64,000 nt of DNA from Isoetes taiwanensis (taxonomy: Eukaryota; Streptophyta; Lycopodiopsida; Isoetales; Isoetaceae): the NCBI GenBank assembly GCA_021234155.1, contig JAJEKV010000067.1, forward strand, positions 225,817 to 289,816. Direction: 5' to 3'. The notes beneath the pieces were generated by a model. It ran no database searches. It saw nothing but the letters and a program-made list of their open reading frames with translations, and had not been told where the DNA came from. Every line of letters begins with the position of its first letter. Position 1 is the stretch's first letter. Of the stretch, positions 1 through 11,773 are shown in pieces. A program made the translations under genes and the position numbers.

Positions 1-2
1 TC

Positions 3-305
3 CCGGATGATGAACTTGATTGGGCTATGGAATTTTGCAGAAGCACATACCTCATGGTGCAACTATGGTGGTTTATGGAATGTAACCGCAGAAGAATGAT
101 AGATCAACAGTTTGAGAATTACAGAGAATGCTATTACCATTACAGGTGTTTGGCAGATGCATATGGAACACTAATCATTCTAATGTCCACCACAAATGCA
201 GATAGGCTGATTACTGAGTTGAATTGGGGAAATGGCCGCACTCTTATCCTCCAACCACAGTTCCAAGCTCACTTTGATTACCTCAGCTCATACCACTTCC
301 ATTGA
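3..305 (+). CDS. 3' end of unrecognised ORF, cut by window edge
   Basis: The frame is open from base 3 to a stop at 303-305, so the 5' part lies outside the window; the first internal Met is at 27. The product is rich in Tyr, Trp and Cys and ends with an aromatic/His-rich tail (YLSSYHFH). I recognise no domain. AT-rich sequence resembling a 3' UTR follows. It could be a last exon or a chance frame. Confidence 0.25.
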   Translation, partial: PDDELDWAMEFCRSTYLMVQLWWFMECNRRRMIDQQFENYRECYYHYRCLADAYGTLIILMSTTNADRLITELNWGNGRTLILQPQFQAHFDYLSSYHFH

Positions 306-1557
306 CACCCCTATTCTCTTCCTTTCCTCTGATTTGCACCTCACCTTTTGGACCACATACTGATCTTCATATAATTGCAGTATTTCATTAGCATTTAATC
401 TATTTTGCAGGAATTCATTTTGGACTGGTCTTTGACTGGTTAAGGCTGATGTTGCTGAACTTTTTCAACAATGTTCTTCTCAGTTGCAGTAAAACAAACT
501 TACCAGCTACTAATAAGGCTGAGTAATATTTTGGATATTACTATGTGCTTCTCACAGCACTTATCTTATTTTTATTTATCTACTTGCTTTTCTATAAGTG
601 GCCTACATATAAAGGCTCACTCAGTATGTTGTACCTTTTTCTATAATTAATGAAAAAAACCCCATTCACTCAAAAAAAAAAAAAAACAGAAACCAGAAGA
701 ACAAAGGCTAGCGCCTGCCGAGCTGCTCTGGAGCTTCGTGGCTCTCCTTCGATTCACTGACACCGTCCACTTCACAATTTCGCCCACTGCCATGTCGACA
801 CAACAGAGCTTCCAAAAACAGACTCCATATTTCCTTCCTCAAACCATTGAGCTCACTTAAAAAAATATAACACAAACACAACACTCAAATAGAAACTTGT
901 CCCTAAGAACAAATAAGCAGCTCTCACATGCACAAACATACCATTCTCAATACAATACAATACCAGAATCTTAGTTCCCACCATTGCGAGAATACCCTCC
1001 CCAAATACCAAACAAATTGGGCAAACTTAATGGGAAGATCAGAAATGTTTATGGTAGGTAAATTCTGATTTGCACTTTAGGTTCCGTTTATTTAGGTTTT
1101 TACATTTTAGGATTTTTCTTTTACTCGTCTTTTGGAACGGCGGCAGTGGCACAGATCGATCATCTCTATGAAGAAGGGCTTGGATTTGATGTTGAATCAT
1201 GATGTACATTAGTTTTCATTTGAAGGCGTATTCACATGGTACGGAAATTTTTGAAGCACGGGGACCTTCTAGGCAGCTGCTGCCGACCCAAGCAGTCGCG
1301 ACCACCATTCCATGGGTGGCCATACGCGGCTTGCGTGGTCGCGGTTCAGGGCCAGCAGCCCACATGGCTGTTCGGTTTTGGATCCAATGGGCCTGTTACA
1401 TTCATATGAACGACAGCGATTCATATATGTGTTAGCAACAAGGGTTTATAACAGATAGAGAAAACAGAAAAAACATCCACACATCCACCCAATCGAATCG
1501 AGCAAAACCTTTTATCATTTGTTTTCTCTATCATTTCTCCTTATCTTCTTATCCTCA
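306..1557. other. Gene-free stretch with A-run and GC-rich patch
   Basis: No gene is supported here. An A15 run at 672-686 could be the tail of a retroposed sequence. Bases about 1,255-1,380 are much richer in G+C than the surroundings and contain an imperfect inverted repeat around CGCGACCACC / GTGGTCGCG, which could be an element end. The last 120 bases are pyrimidine-rich and lead into the ATG at 1,558, like a plant 5' leader. Confidence 0.3.
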
Positions 1558-2385
1558 ATGGATTTGAATAGCATCCCATCAGAGCTTTATGAAGAAAAGG
1601 AAATCGAGATTGTTTCTTCTACCCAATTACCAGTCATCGAAGATCAAGCATCTGATGAAGGAGATGGGGATGATGAAGAGGATCCTAACTAGCCAAATGC
1701 CTTGAAATGCTGGTGGAGTGATATGTCGATGTGAAAGTCAATAAGCTCCAAATGGGCAATTTCAGAAGCAAGGATTATGCAGCAATGGCATTACATCTAA
1801 ACGAAGCTCTCAGCATTGTTTATCCTAGAAAGCAAGTCAAGAACAAGGTAGAGTGCTTGGTTAAAAAGTGCAATAAAAAAGAACATGGAGTCTAGAACTG
1901 GATCCACTCCTAGCGAATGGGAATTTTTTGAGCAATTCGATGCTATTCTTGGGGAATCATCCAAGGTGGTTGGTCTCCCCGATAGATCAATGGAATCTGG
2001 GTTCATAAGTGGGACGAAGCAAAAGCAGACAGATGCAAATTTGAATGCCTCAAAGGGTAATTTGAAAACAAAAAACTTTTGCAATCCTACTTCAGCATCC
2101 AGTTCTCAAGCCCCAATTTTCGAGTATATCGTAGTAAAACCACTACAAACCTCCAAATCAGCTCCTAGTTTTAATTACATGATAGCAATGAAAATGATGA
2201 GCAAGAAGCAGGTATTGAGGTGGATTCCCCTCCAGCAAAGCAGATTCCCAAGGAGCACAAGAAATCTGGATCTAGCCTTTGTGGAAAGAAGACGAAGGCC
2301 AAACAGAAGGAGGAGGGTACCAAAGCTGCATCTACCATTTTAACTCAAGCCTATGTAAGAGACATAGGATGTGTGCGTGCATAAG
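1558..2385 (+). pseudogene. Myb/SANT-like DNA-binding protein, degenerate copy A
   Basis: The ATG at 1,558 opens an acidic N-terminus (44 codons) that stops at 1,690-1,692. The rest of the protein follows in shifted frames. It has a Myb/SANT- or trihelix-like segment near 1,745-1,890 (FRSKDYAAMALHLNEALS, then RKQVKNKVECLVKKC), a conserved STPSEWEFFEQFDAI stretch, and a Lys-rich tail (KKTKAKQKEEGTKAAS). This layout is known from plant Myb/SANT-like proteins, some of which accompany PIF/Harbinger transposons. No transposase is visible nearby. The frameshifts may be real decay or consensus errors. Copy B follows directly in the same orientation. Confidence 0.5.
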
Positions 2386-2579
2386 GTCAAGAGAAATTAA
2401 CTCTTATACGGAATTTTCCTTAAACAATTTCCCTCATATTTCATATACGCCCACCAAATTTCTCATTTAATTTATATGGAAGAAGAAAAAAAAGCTCATC
2501 CCATACTTATACGGTATGGTTGGACGAAAAAAAACCCCTTCCCGTACACTCACATGTTTTCTATGGTTCTTTCTGAATG

Positions 2580-3426
2580 CATCCTCCGGGGGATAGAAAA
2601 GCAGAAGACTCTCAGCACCACTTATGCCGGGAAGCAAGTGAAGAACAAGGTAGAGTGCTTGGTTAAAAAGTACAAAAAAGAGAAGGACATGGAGTCCAGA
2701 ACTGGATCCAGTCCTAGCGAGTAGGAATTTTTTGAGCAATTCGATGCCATTCTCAGGGAACCATGAGTAGATCAATGGAATTTGGGTTCATAAGTGGGAT
2801 GAAGCAAAAGCAGACAGATTTTGAATGCCTCAAAGGATAATTTGAAACCCAAAAAGTTTTGCAATCCTACTTCAGTATCTAGTTCTCAAGCTCCAGTTTC
2901 TGAGCATGTCATGGTAAAACCACCACAAACCTCCAAATCAATTCATGTTTTTTAATAGATGATAATGATGAAAATGATTCCCCTCCAACAAAGTAGGTTC
3001 CCAAGGAGCACAAGAAATTAGGATCTAGGCTTTGTGGAAAGAAGACGAAGGCCAGACAGAACGAGGAGGGTACCAAAGTCGCAGCTACCATTTTAGCTCA
3101 GGCCATGAAAGATATGACTAATGTTCACAAAGAATTGAAGCTGATGGAACTAGCACAGTGAAAGGAGACAGAGGATAAAAAAGGAGAGCCATGTAAAGAA
3201 TCTGAGGCCATAAGGGAAGAAGCCATGAGATTCAAAGTTACTGGAACTTGAGGCTTCCAAAAGAAAGGATGATCTTCAGTTGCAGCATCCCCAAATAAAG
3301 ATGCAGCTTCAAATTCAACTTCATGGTCGAAGTACTGGTCCTGAGATGCCTAGCAACACTCCATCATCCAATCTTGATACCATGTTTTTTGGATCTTCAT
3401 ACTTGAGTGATCTTTTTAAAGGGTAA
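2580..3426 (+). pseudogene. Myb/SANT-like DNA-binding protein, degenerate copy B (C-terminal)
   Basis: This is a second, diverged copy of the gene at 1,558, separated by about 195 bp of unrelated AT-rich sequence. It begins in the middle of the DNA-binding segment (AGKQVKNKVECLVKKYKKEK), meets an in-frame stop just after the conserved TGSSPSE motif, and continues in shifted frames. It keeps a C-terminal region that copy A lacks: an AAATILAQAMKDMTNVHKEL-like helix, a charged coiled-coil-like stretch, then LDTMFFGSSYLSDLFKG and a TAA at 3,424-3,426. Copy B therefore probably shows the true C-terminus of the family. Tandem duplication plus decay is the simplest reading. Confidence 0.45.
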
Positions 3427-4200
3427 TTTTCAAGTTCTTGTTTGATGACATGTTTGTGTGTGTTAATGTGTTGTGGTTGTCTTCACATACAATGAAAAGT
3501 ATTATAGTTTCATATTGAACTCGGTGTTTCTTTATATAATTGCTTTAAGTTTCTTTAAGTTGTTAGGGTTTTATATCATTTCTTTGAATGCTTTCTTATG
3601 AAATGGCAATAAGTAAAGTAGTGTGGGTTCAAAAACGTACATAGTGTGTATATAGACAGATAACCCTGTTATGTTCATGGGTCATTAAACATATGGATAA
3701 AACTACTAGAAGTATAGCTAGGGGTTAGATAGGCAAGAATTCATTAATTAGAGAAATTTTGTTTTCTCATTTCACAATAAAATAGGTCGTGGTCATCACT
3801 TTGAAAGAAAAATCTTGTTCTTGTTGACCAATATGTAGTAGTATTAATCGTCTTTTCTGCTAGATAAATAAATATCGGTAAATTGAGTGTATAGGCATAT
3901 CTTTATGGTGGCAAGACAATAACTTTAGCATCAGTGAAGTATGGTAAGTGATCCAGCAAATCGCCATGGCGATCATCTGGATGAGACGAACACGATCTAG
4001 TAGCAGTGTGCAGTGTATGCATAGTATGGTGTTGTAATGAAACTTGTCGAGAAGATCAATGTGACAATCCATAGACGGGTGGAACATTTAATGGAAAAGA
4101 ACTACAGTAATTTGCGAACAAACAACTATGCAAATCGATAGATGACATGAGTTACATAGGGTTTACTTGCAGATAAGATTGTCACAACTAGATTGGCATT
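3427..4200. other. AT-rich stretch without recognisable features
   Basis: I see no coding region, RNA gene or repeat. The first about 100 bases may be 3' UTR of the Myb/SANT-like copy B. Confidence 0.4.
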
Positions 4201-7180
4201 TTTAGTGGGGTTATTTCGCTGACTCTGGATCAATGCCAAGCTATACAGCCATTCTTTCAACATGTTGCTTCCCGAGCACAAAGGTCTTTGACATATCCAT
4301 TTCCAAATAGCATGTTATATCCGGCATGTCGACTTCCATAGTGTCGGCTAGCTCTTGCACATGCTCTGATCTTTCTGAATCAGTGTTTTTGTTTGTATCC
4401 AACAACTCATCCTGCAAAGCCACAACAAATTTTGAGGTGCCAATCAATTTCATTTTCTTCCTTTTCATAACTAGTATCTAGTTTTTTCACTTCCAGATGT
4501 AGCATCAGATGCACCCAGATATTCAAAATTGGGGCATGTGTAGATGCACTATGTAGATGCTTGTTCAGATCTTCAAGCTTTCTGAACTGTATATCAAGTT
4601 CAGCTAATGTCCGTCTTCTCTAGAAGCATTCGGGTTTCCTGTAGGTTTTTCAAACCCCTTCTCATCCAATTTATCCACGATCTCGTCCATGTTGCTAATG
4701 TCTGTCTTTTGAGTAATACTGATCCGGCTTATCAGAACTGGTAGGCTTCTTGTCAAACTATTTCTTCTTCCTCTTCACCCCCAGGCCTTTCCAATTTGGG
4801 GACCATCTATATCAGGCAGGATGTGGGAGAAGATTGAAGGAGTGCTCAAACTCTTCCTTCGAGAAGAACTTGGAATAGAAAAACAAGTGCCTCATGCAAT
4901 GATTTTAGAGGAGACATGGATGCCTTCCTTAGAGGCTGAAGCCTTGTGCCAGATACTATCTTACGCCAACAGGATCAGCAATCTAGAACAGAGCAATCTT
5001 CCTCACCTGACAATACAAACCTCAAGCAGCCAAGGATGATTTCGAGAATTAAAAGAGTGATTATACAATTGGAAACTAGAAGAACATAATTGGCTTGCCA
5101 CAGATGAAGGGATCTGCGACTTGGTTCAGACCAAGGTCTTTGAGAAACTATGTCAAGAAAAGGGCACAAAGATGGAGTTTTATCAGTCAGAGATTAACTC
5201 AATATTAATATACGCATAACAAGATTACCTGAACATGTCTCCACGTATCAGAAAAGTCATTGCTCTCATCACCTGAGAATCGAGACAGGTAGATGGATGA
5301 AAATCCCAAAAGAAGAAAGACTTTACTTGCTTTGTAAAGGCGACCAGATCGAAGACGAAGAACATGCCCTTCTCCATTGTACACAGTATGATCCAATAAA
5401 AATGAGACATGCAGTTGAGCACTTAAATCTTTTCTCTCTATGACAGATGAATCCCATCCACCTTGGAGCATTCATATCAGATATAGATAAACGTCATCAC
5501 TTTATGTTAAACGTTCTGAATAACACTTGATTCTTTGTCAGCTTCACGATCTTTTTGGGTCTTAAAAAGCTCGAGCTAATCAATCCTCCTTCTCCTCCTC
5601 CTCTTATTTTCTCCATCTGCCGACCTATTAACAACTTGCACGAACTTAGACCATGGTTCCTCCTGCATAAAAATGAACTGCTTCTCATCCCTAAGTTCAA
5701 TAACTTTTAGTGTTGTTGTAGCAACTTCAACAAAATCAAGCAAGCAATAGTCGATTAGGATCGGGGCGGCGATCTTGTTTAACAAATTATAACAAAGTGT
5801 ACATTCTAGGTCGAGGTCACTGCCATGCCAATCGGTCTTTGGAGAGGGCAACTGAATGCTTTATGCTAGTTTCTCAATTGAATAGATAATTGAATGTACT
5901 CCTTGTCGGACAAGTTTCCGTTAAATACCCGAGTTCTTCTCTTTGCATATGCCTTAGCAAATTTTAGGGATTGCTCTACACTTTCCATCAATGAATAAAG
6001 AATTTATGCAGCAGATATGACGTGACTACTAGAAATAACATACAAAAATTTGTTGACAAGTTCCTCCGACCTCGATCACGTGATTCTCTTCCTGCGAGCC
6101 AATTTCTTTCATGAGTAGGTTCATCAATAGTAACATATGAATATGAGAACACTTACTTCGTGATGGAGTCAAAAGGAATGATGTCCACCAACATGAGAAC
6201 TTCAATTGGACAAGTTTTAAAGCTTCTTATGAGCATTTGCACATAATCATTAGAGCGAACTCTATGAGTCATGTTTGTTGGAGCTGTCTTGCAATTAAAA
6301 ATATTGACCTTCATGAATCAGTTCATCGCCATTGGACAAAACGTTTTGAACTCCTCGAGTTTGGAGGCGGTCTGTTCAGCAAGCTTTTTCTCCTCATCAG
6401 GGTTGAATTTCAATTCAACTGGCACACGAGAATTGGTAGACTAGGTGAATACAGAGGATGTAGTTGTTAAAATGCCGGACAAAGTAGGAGCTGAAGATGA
6501 AGAAGATTATCCTATATCGTCAGTGTTTAATTTTTGCGAGTTGATTTTGAAAATACTTATTTTTTAACCTTTGGAGTTTTCTTTTCATTTGAATCCACAG
6601 TGGGAGGCATAATCATTTTCAGACCTGAAGGATCTACAATGGCAGAACCAATTGGATTCACAAAGGCAATAGGATCAGAAGATACTATAGGTTCTTTTGC
6701 AGTAGAGCGCTCATCAATAGCATCCAGTGGCATAACAGACATTTTATTGGCAATATCATGCAATCATTTGGTGTGCATACAGGAGGACATCTTCTGGTCT
6801 TTTGTAGCCTTTATGGCACAAGAAGGAGGCTTCTTGTCGGCCGATAATCCCTTCTTGTGCTGAAGCCAAGAAGAATGTCTTTGTTGACTTTGATACCTGA
6901 CAGGGTCAATGAATAGTACGATGCCGTCTAATACAATCTTCATTTCGTGGCAGCATGTAGAAGTTATCTAGTGCTTAACCCACAACCCGAAACATGCTAC
7001 TCACAGGAATGTCAGAAACATTGTTTCTTGCTCCTAGAATAGCGTCAATAGAACATCTTGGCAAAATAAGATAGATAGAGGAGGATAACCCTCCCCTCAA
7101 GTGGATTATGACAAATAACCCTCGAGGTTGGCAGGCCGAGAGGGTTATTGCCATGATCCACGAGAGGAGATGATCCATAA
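4200..7180 (-). pseudogene. Degraded minus-strand TE-like gene, interrupted by a LINE
   Basis: Read from high to low coordinates, several protein-like segments occur in different frames: about 6,890-6,557 (ending TVDSNEKKTPKVKK), about 6,440-6,170 (FNPDEEKKLAEQTASKLEEF, then RSNDYVQMLIRSFKTCPIEV and LMLVDIIPFDSI), 5,851-5,576 (KTDWHGSDLDLECTLCYNLL and a basic Arg-rich end), and 4,468-4,241 (KLIGTSKFVVALQDELLDTN onward). Composition and low stop density argue for former coding, but I recognise no catalytic domain. The LINE fragment on the opposite strand at 4,821-5,460 sits inside it. It may be related to the other TE-like gene at 29,213-31,110, which has similar style but no clear sequence match that I can show. 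Confidence 0.35.
4821..5460 (+). mobile_element. LINE fragment: C-terminal end of reverse transcriptase ORF
   Basis: Three frames together give the C-terminal end of a plant LINE polyprotein. A segment like the post-RT region (FLREELGIEKQVPHAMILEE) comes first. It is followed by a zinc-binding region of zf-RVT type: HLRIETGRWMKIPKEERLY, then LLCKGDQIEDEEHALLHC. The Arg-Ile-Glu-Thr-Gly-Arg-Trp and Glu-Asp-Glu-x-His motifs are diagnostic. The copy is frameshifted, truncated at both ends and has no visible ATTCT tail. It lies inside the minus-strand TE-like gene. Confidence 0.6.
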
Positions 7181-8069
7181 AAGGGGAGGATTGGCTTCCC
7201 TTAAGCCTTGGTTCGAGCAGGTTCTATTAGCATAAATGGGTTAGCTATGGAAAGGAATGGTAGAAGAAACAAGAATAACAATGGAATAAGTACTCATGCA
7301 AGAATGCTGCAGGATCTTCCAACTTAGATATTCATCATTAGATGTACTAGAAGGGCTCATAGAGAAAAAAAATGGTGAGCACAAAAACAGAGGGTTTGGG
7401 CCTAAAGATGACAAACAAGGGGCTTTTTCTCTAGGTTTAGAGTGACGAAAAGTTTGCCCTTAGCTAGGAGCGGGTTTGTCAATGGGGGATTTAGCCCAAT
7501 GCTAGGATTGAACCATTTAGAAGAAGCAAATTTTGAAGCCCTCTTTGGAAGAAATAGATGCCCTTTTCAAAATTGTTTGGAAGCCCTGTTTGAGAAATCG
7601 TGGGCACCGCTTCAACATATTGCCCTTAAGCCTGCAACAAGCTGCTCAAAATTTTGCCCTTTAGAAGAAATCTCGGGATCCCTACTTCAAAAGAGTTGAA
7701 GATCACCTGAATAGAGCGAATATTCTACGAGCACGAATATTCAGCGAGTTATTGTGACAATCGTCAGTATACTCTTCAAAAAACGAATAGTTGTAAGGTT
7801 ATGAATTATAACTTCATTTGATCCAACGGTATGCAATGATTAGATGAAAAGAATCTGTAAGGACCAAGGTTTATTGAAATGCTAGAGTTGATATTCAAGA
7901 TATGGAAGGAGGTGAAGATGATAACCCTCTGAGTGTGCGCAATTGGCCATTCTCTATTAACTAAATTATACTGCATTTGCTTTACTCGTGTACACTTATA
8001 TTGCTTTTGTTTTTGTTGCATTTGCTTTTTGCTTTCTGCTTTCTGCTTTTTTCTTTTGTGCCATAGATT
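7181..8069. other. Non-coding flank with low-complexity TTTGCTTT tract
   Basis: No supported gene. A part near 7,500-7,690 repeats phrases around TTTGAAGCCCT and TTTGCCC, so it may be a degraded short tandem repeat. A T/G/C-rich low-complexity tract lies at about 7,970-8,060. Both are mirrored in the right arm at about 63,350-63,650 and 63,015-63,120. Confidence 0.35.
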
Positions 8070-8084
8070 ATGAAGGAGGTGTAC

Positions 8085-8400
8085 CCTAGACAATCTCGGT
8101 TGCTTGATACGTCGATCCTACGGCCTAAACCACATGTTGGGGCCTATGGACACTTCTCGTTTCGATTACGTTCATTTATGATTGGGGGCGCCTATGATTT
8201 TGAAATATTAAATATAAGCTCATCCGAGGTTTTAAATATGAATAGGAGGACTCGAACCTTTATAAAATATCGTAAGGTTTCAAAGATGAAATATGGGGAC
8301 TCAAATCTCTATCAAATTATTCAATTCCTAATAAGATTGATTTGACCAATATAAGCAGCAAGTTAACATGATTATTTTTCTATTGGATCTATATATGTAT
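8085..8400 (+). repeat. Direct repeat, copy 1 (about 320 bp)
   Basis: It begins around GTACCCTAGACAATCTC and passes through GGCGCCTATGATTTTGAA to GCAGCAAGTTAACATGATTA. The same order recurs at 9,262-9,600 with moderate divergence. The pair could be old LTRs or a segmental duplication; I see no clear TG...CA ends. The right arm keeps only the first third of this copy. Confidence 0.5.
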
Positions 8401-8449
8401 TTTTTTAGGCTAATCTATCATGACCTTGATCATTGGGAGGTTATTTTAA

Positions 8450-9000
8450 GAAAAGTAAATAGAATAGAATAGAATAGAATAGAATAGAATAGAATAGAAT
8501 AGAATAGAATAGAATAGAATAGATTTTTTAACGTCCACGGAGACCAATAGGTCATGGGACCCATACAATAGGCTAGTACAATCATTACTACTAGGATTAA
8601 AAAACCCATGCCCTCAAAGGTTTTCAAGGGAAAAACTTTTAGAAAGAATGATGATACTAGACAAGCGGAGATAATGACTACTAAGGGCTCAGTAATTGCA
8701 GATGTTTATCTAGAACCTCAAGTATATATAATGCCAAGTCATGCACAGATGGTGCTCTGAGAAGTTGTGGAATCGTGGAATGGAATGCTAAGGTCAAAAA
8801 ATGATTCTGGACTATCTCAAAAGCAGGGCAACTCAGAAGAGTATGGCTTTCATCTTCAATAACCTGTAACTGGCAACAGGCACATAGTCTCACTTCTCGC
8901 GGCAATTGCGGCCGCTCCCATCTACCTGTCTCAATCCGTAGCCTATGGGACCCCGTGCGAATTGATACAATAGCTACAAGCTTGTTCCTGGACATGCAGT
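8450..9000 (-). mobile_element. 5'-truncated LINE with (ATTCT)n tail
   Basis: On the minus strand, 8,995-8,681 encodes the zf-RVT end of a LINE reverse transcriptase ORF: RLRIETGRWERPQLPREVRL, then CACCQLQVIEDESHTLLSCP. About 150 bp of 3' UTR follows, with GGGTCCCAT and TTGGTCTCCGTGGACGTT blocks shared with the LINEs at 17,976-18,045 and 58,388. The element ends in about 13 perfect ATTCT units (plus-strand AGAAT, 8,455-8,521). The pentanucleotide tail is the expected product of target-primed reverse transcription. This copy has no counterpart in the right arm, where the surrounding 985 bp is missing. Confidence 0.75.
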
Positions 9001-9261
9001 TATGATAATTGGTCTATCATGATTCTAGATGGACCATGCTTCTACATTAATAATTTGAGAGGATATAGTTTTAGGGAATTTTGCGCTCTAAGATTTTTAG
9101 CGCGGAAGAAGATGACTTGAAGTGTATCTGGTAGTTCGCTATCAAAGGCTCATTATCGGAACCCTAGTTGTGTGAGGAATGTATTTTTAATTTGTGTTGG
9201 TCAATGATTAAACTTCACCATGTGCATTAGACTATCAAATAATATATAGCACATATTCTAA

Positions 9262-9600
9262 ATGCGGTGTGCCCTAGATAATCTCAGTCATCGGAACTGT
9301 AAAAAGCCTATGGCCCAGATCATATATTGGAACCTCTGGGCGCCTCTCATCTCAAATAGTCATTTATGATTAGGGGCGCCTATGATTCTAAAATATGAAA
9401 TACAAGCTCGCCTAAGGTTTGGAATATGAAATACACGGACTTGAACACCTATACATTTTGCTTAAGATTTTACAATATGGGAGGTCGAATCTCTACCAAA
9501 ACTAGTCAATATCCTAATAAGTTTGTTTTGACCATTATAACCAGCAAGTTGACTTGATTATTTTTTCTTTCCCTCCCTCCTCCCCCTCCCTTTTTTTTAA
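9262..9600 (+). repeat. Direct repeat, copy 2 (about 330 bp)
   Basis: This is the second copy of the repeat at 8,085-8,400, sharing TTTATGATTAGGGGCGCC, AACACCTATA and ACCAGCAAGTTGACTTGATT blocks in order. It ends in a pyrimidine-rich CCTCCC tract. Its mirror at about 62,470-62,750 is complete. Confidence 0.5.
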
Positions 9601-9699
9601 TAATCCATTCATTTGTTTTAGATCTATGGTTTATGGTTTCAGGAATGGTCATTTATACGTGCATATCAAATCCCCCTAGAACCCCCTGTCATTGTGCTA

Positions 9700-10026
9700 C
9701 ATATAAGAGCTTAATAGTGCTTTGGGCATTGCAGATGATGTGCTCAATATAGGTACAAAGATTTCAATGAGGATCTTGAGAAGCATATGCATGTTGCAGG
9801 TGAAAACATGTTTGAGTGTTTTCGCCTTCATGTTGATGTAGAGTTGGTAGCAAAAGAGACTATGATGTCTATCAATAACTATAAGACTATTGTGTGCGAG
9901 ATTGTTCAGCGGATTGAAGAGGCATTGCATTATTTAGATATGGAAAACTTGAAGCTCTCTTTCAAGCAGAGCAAAATTTTCCATGGGTACATGAATCTCA
10001 CACGAGAAGGCACACCAACACTCTAG
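9700..10026 (+). pseudogene. Small hypothetical coding segment, left copy
   Basis: The frame ending at 10,026 includes EDLEKHMHVAGENMFECFRL, then VDVELVAKETMMSINNYKTI and a charged C-terminus ending NLTREGTPTL. A Met at 9,787 is the first internal start. Upstream residues (ADDVLNIGTK-like) are in another frame, so the 5' part is shifted. The right-arm mirror shows the same peptide with different breaks. Preservation of the protein phrase in both arms argues for former coding. The predicted fold would be helical; the family is not recognised. Confidence 0.35.
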
Positions 10027-11773
10027 GATGTCTTGGTAGGGTGTACTTCTATACAATACAGACTTGATATGGGCATGGCATCCTCTATATGGATGTTTGA
10101 TTTGTAAAGATATGATGTTCTAGCTTATGAACAAAGCTTGTAAAGTTTGTTTGTAAAATTTGTATAAAAAGGGGTTCACATATTTTCAGCCGTACTAACT
10201 AGATGAGTGACATAAAAGGGATTTTTTCTTGCTTGAGCATATGCATATTCTTACCCAAGGAATTTTTTAGGTGATTTTATTACATGTGGCTTAAATGGGG
10301 GTTTATAGCAAATTTCGAAAGCGTCTACAAGGGTTTTTTTTTTTACACCTTGCACGCACACAGTGTGATCCCTATATGATAGGTGATCACCAAGGGTAAA
10401 ATGAATGTACAATTCACTTTGTGAGTGTAGTATGAAATTAGTTCCCTTCCTTGTTATATGAAACCATGTTTTCTATATCATGCTTGTTTTCGCGTAAGTT
10501 CGTGACAAAGCACAATTTCATTAAAATGAGAAATTTCTTGATTCCAATTAGGGCAAAATTATTTTTTAGTCTTTTTTATGACCAATTTTTGAGCTATTAT
10601 GGCGCCATTATATGTATTCATGCATGTGAAGTGCCATTATCTGGCGCCATTAGAAACATGACAATGCAAAAAACACAGCTAAGAACAAGATTAATTTTAT
10701 AACAAGCAAGATTTGCATGTCTGTAGATAGTTAAAGACACGATCAACGTGCATGTTCATCAGCTCCACCTTCAACATCATCTTGATGTTGGGACATAGGG
10801 ACTGCAGCCAGGATAGGATTGAGCAGGCAGTCTAGCCTACCAAGAATTCCCTTCAGGCACTGCTGTTTGGCCAGATCATGTTCGAACACAATACATAACC
10901 TTTTGTGAATCAATGCAGCTCTGCCAAAAGCACCACAGGAGAAGTAATCGAACACTCATGTACCTGGTTGTACTAGCTTGTGCACGAGGTAGGAGCAAGT
11001 TGCAGGACCCAGCTGACTTCTCGTTATGATTTCTCCAGGCAAGCCTTGCCAACTTTACCTGAATCTGATGTGAAAGAGTTTTTCAGTCATGGCTTCAGTC
11101 TCCCCGTTCGCCTCTTCTTTATTGTGAGCAGGAAGTGGTGGAAGTTCCTGTGGGTGATCGACATAGGAAAACCTGAGGTCAATCTCTTCGACAATAGTCA
11201 GGGCAGAAGACTAGATCTTCATGGCATAGACGAGTGCATGCGGTTCCAACACCCTTGTTGGTGTCGAATTCTGGTACTCATCCTCATACCTGCCAATATA
11301 AACTCTGGACCTAGAGTCCAGGTTATCCAATACTGAGGAGACAACAAAATTGTATTCTGGGCATGCAAAACAAAGTTTTTAGAAAGGTTCAACAGTTGTG
11401 TTCTTGACAACAGTGTCAAAGAACTTGGATAGTGTCGGTTGATCCCACATTGAAGTTAGACTCCTCGTATCTAGAACAATCAAAGAGGCTGGTCGCAAAG
11501 TCAGTTTGGAGAGGGGATCGCTTAAAGAGCAGCTTGACTGGTGCATCGACACATGGTCATGTTGGATGGGCTTATGGTCATTTCTCTCTTGATCTTTGGA
11601 AAGATGACTCAAACTATCATGTTGGATCACTTTCTAGGATCCTACACTATCTTGAGTTGCCGGACGCAGACAAGTGTGGCAATCTATGTGGAAGCAAAAC
11701 TACAGATTGCAAATTAATGCAAGCCATAAAAGATACTCGACCACTATAGCATAAGCTAGCGTAGACACAAGAA
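10027..11773. other. Repeat-like non-coding stretch
   Basis: No gene is supported; frames in 10,743-11,750 are short and differ between the arms. Block 11,425-11,770 (starting near GTTGATCCCACATTG) keeps the same order in the right arm at about 60,000-60,300 and runs straight into the ATG of the gene at 11,774. It may be that gene's promoter region or an element end. Confidence 0.3.
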
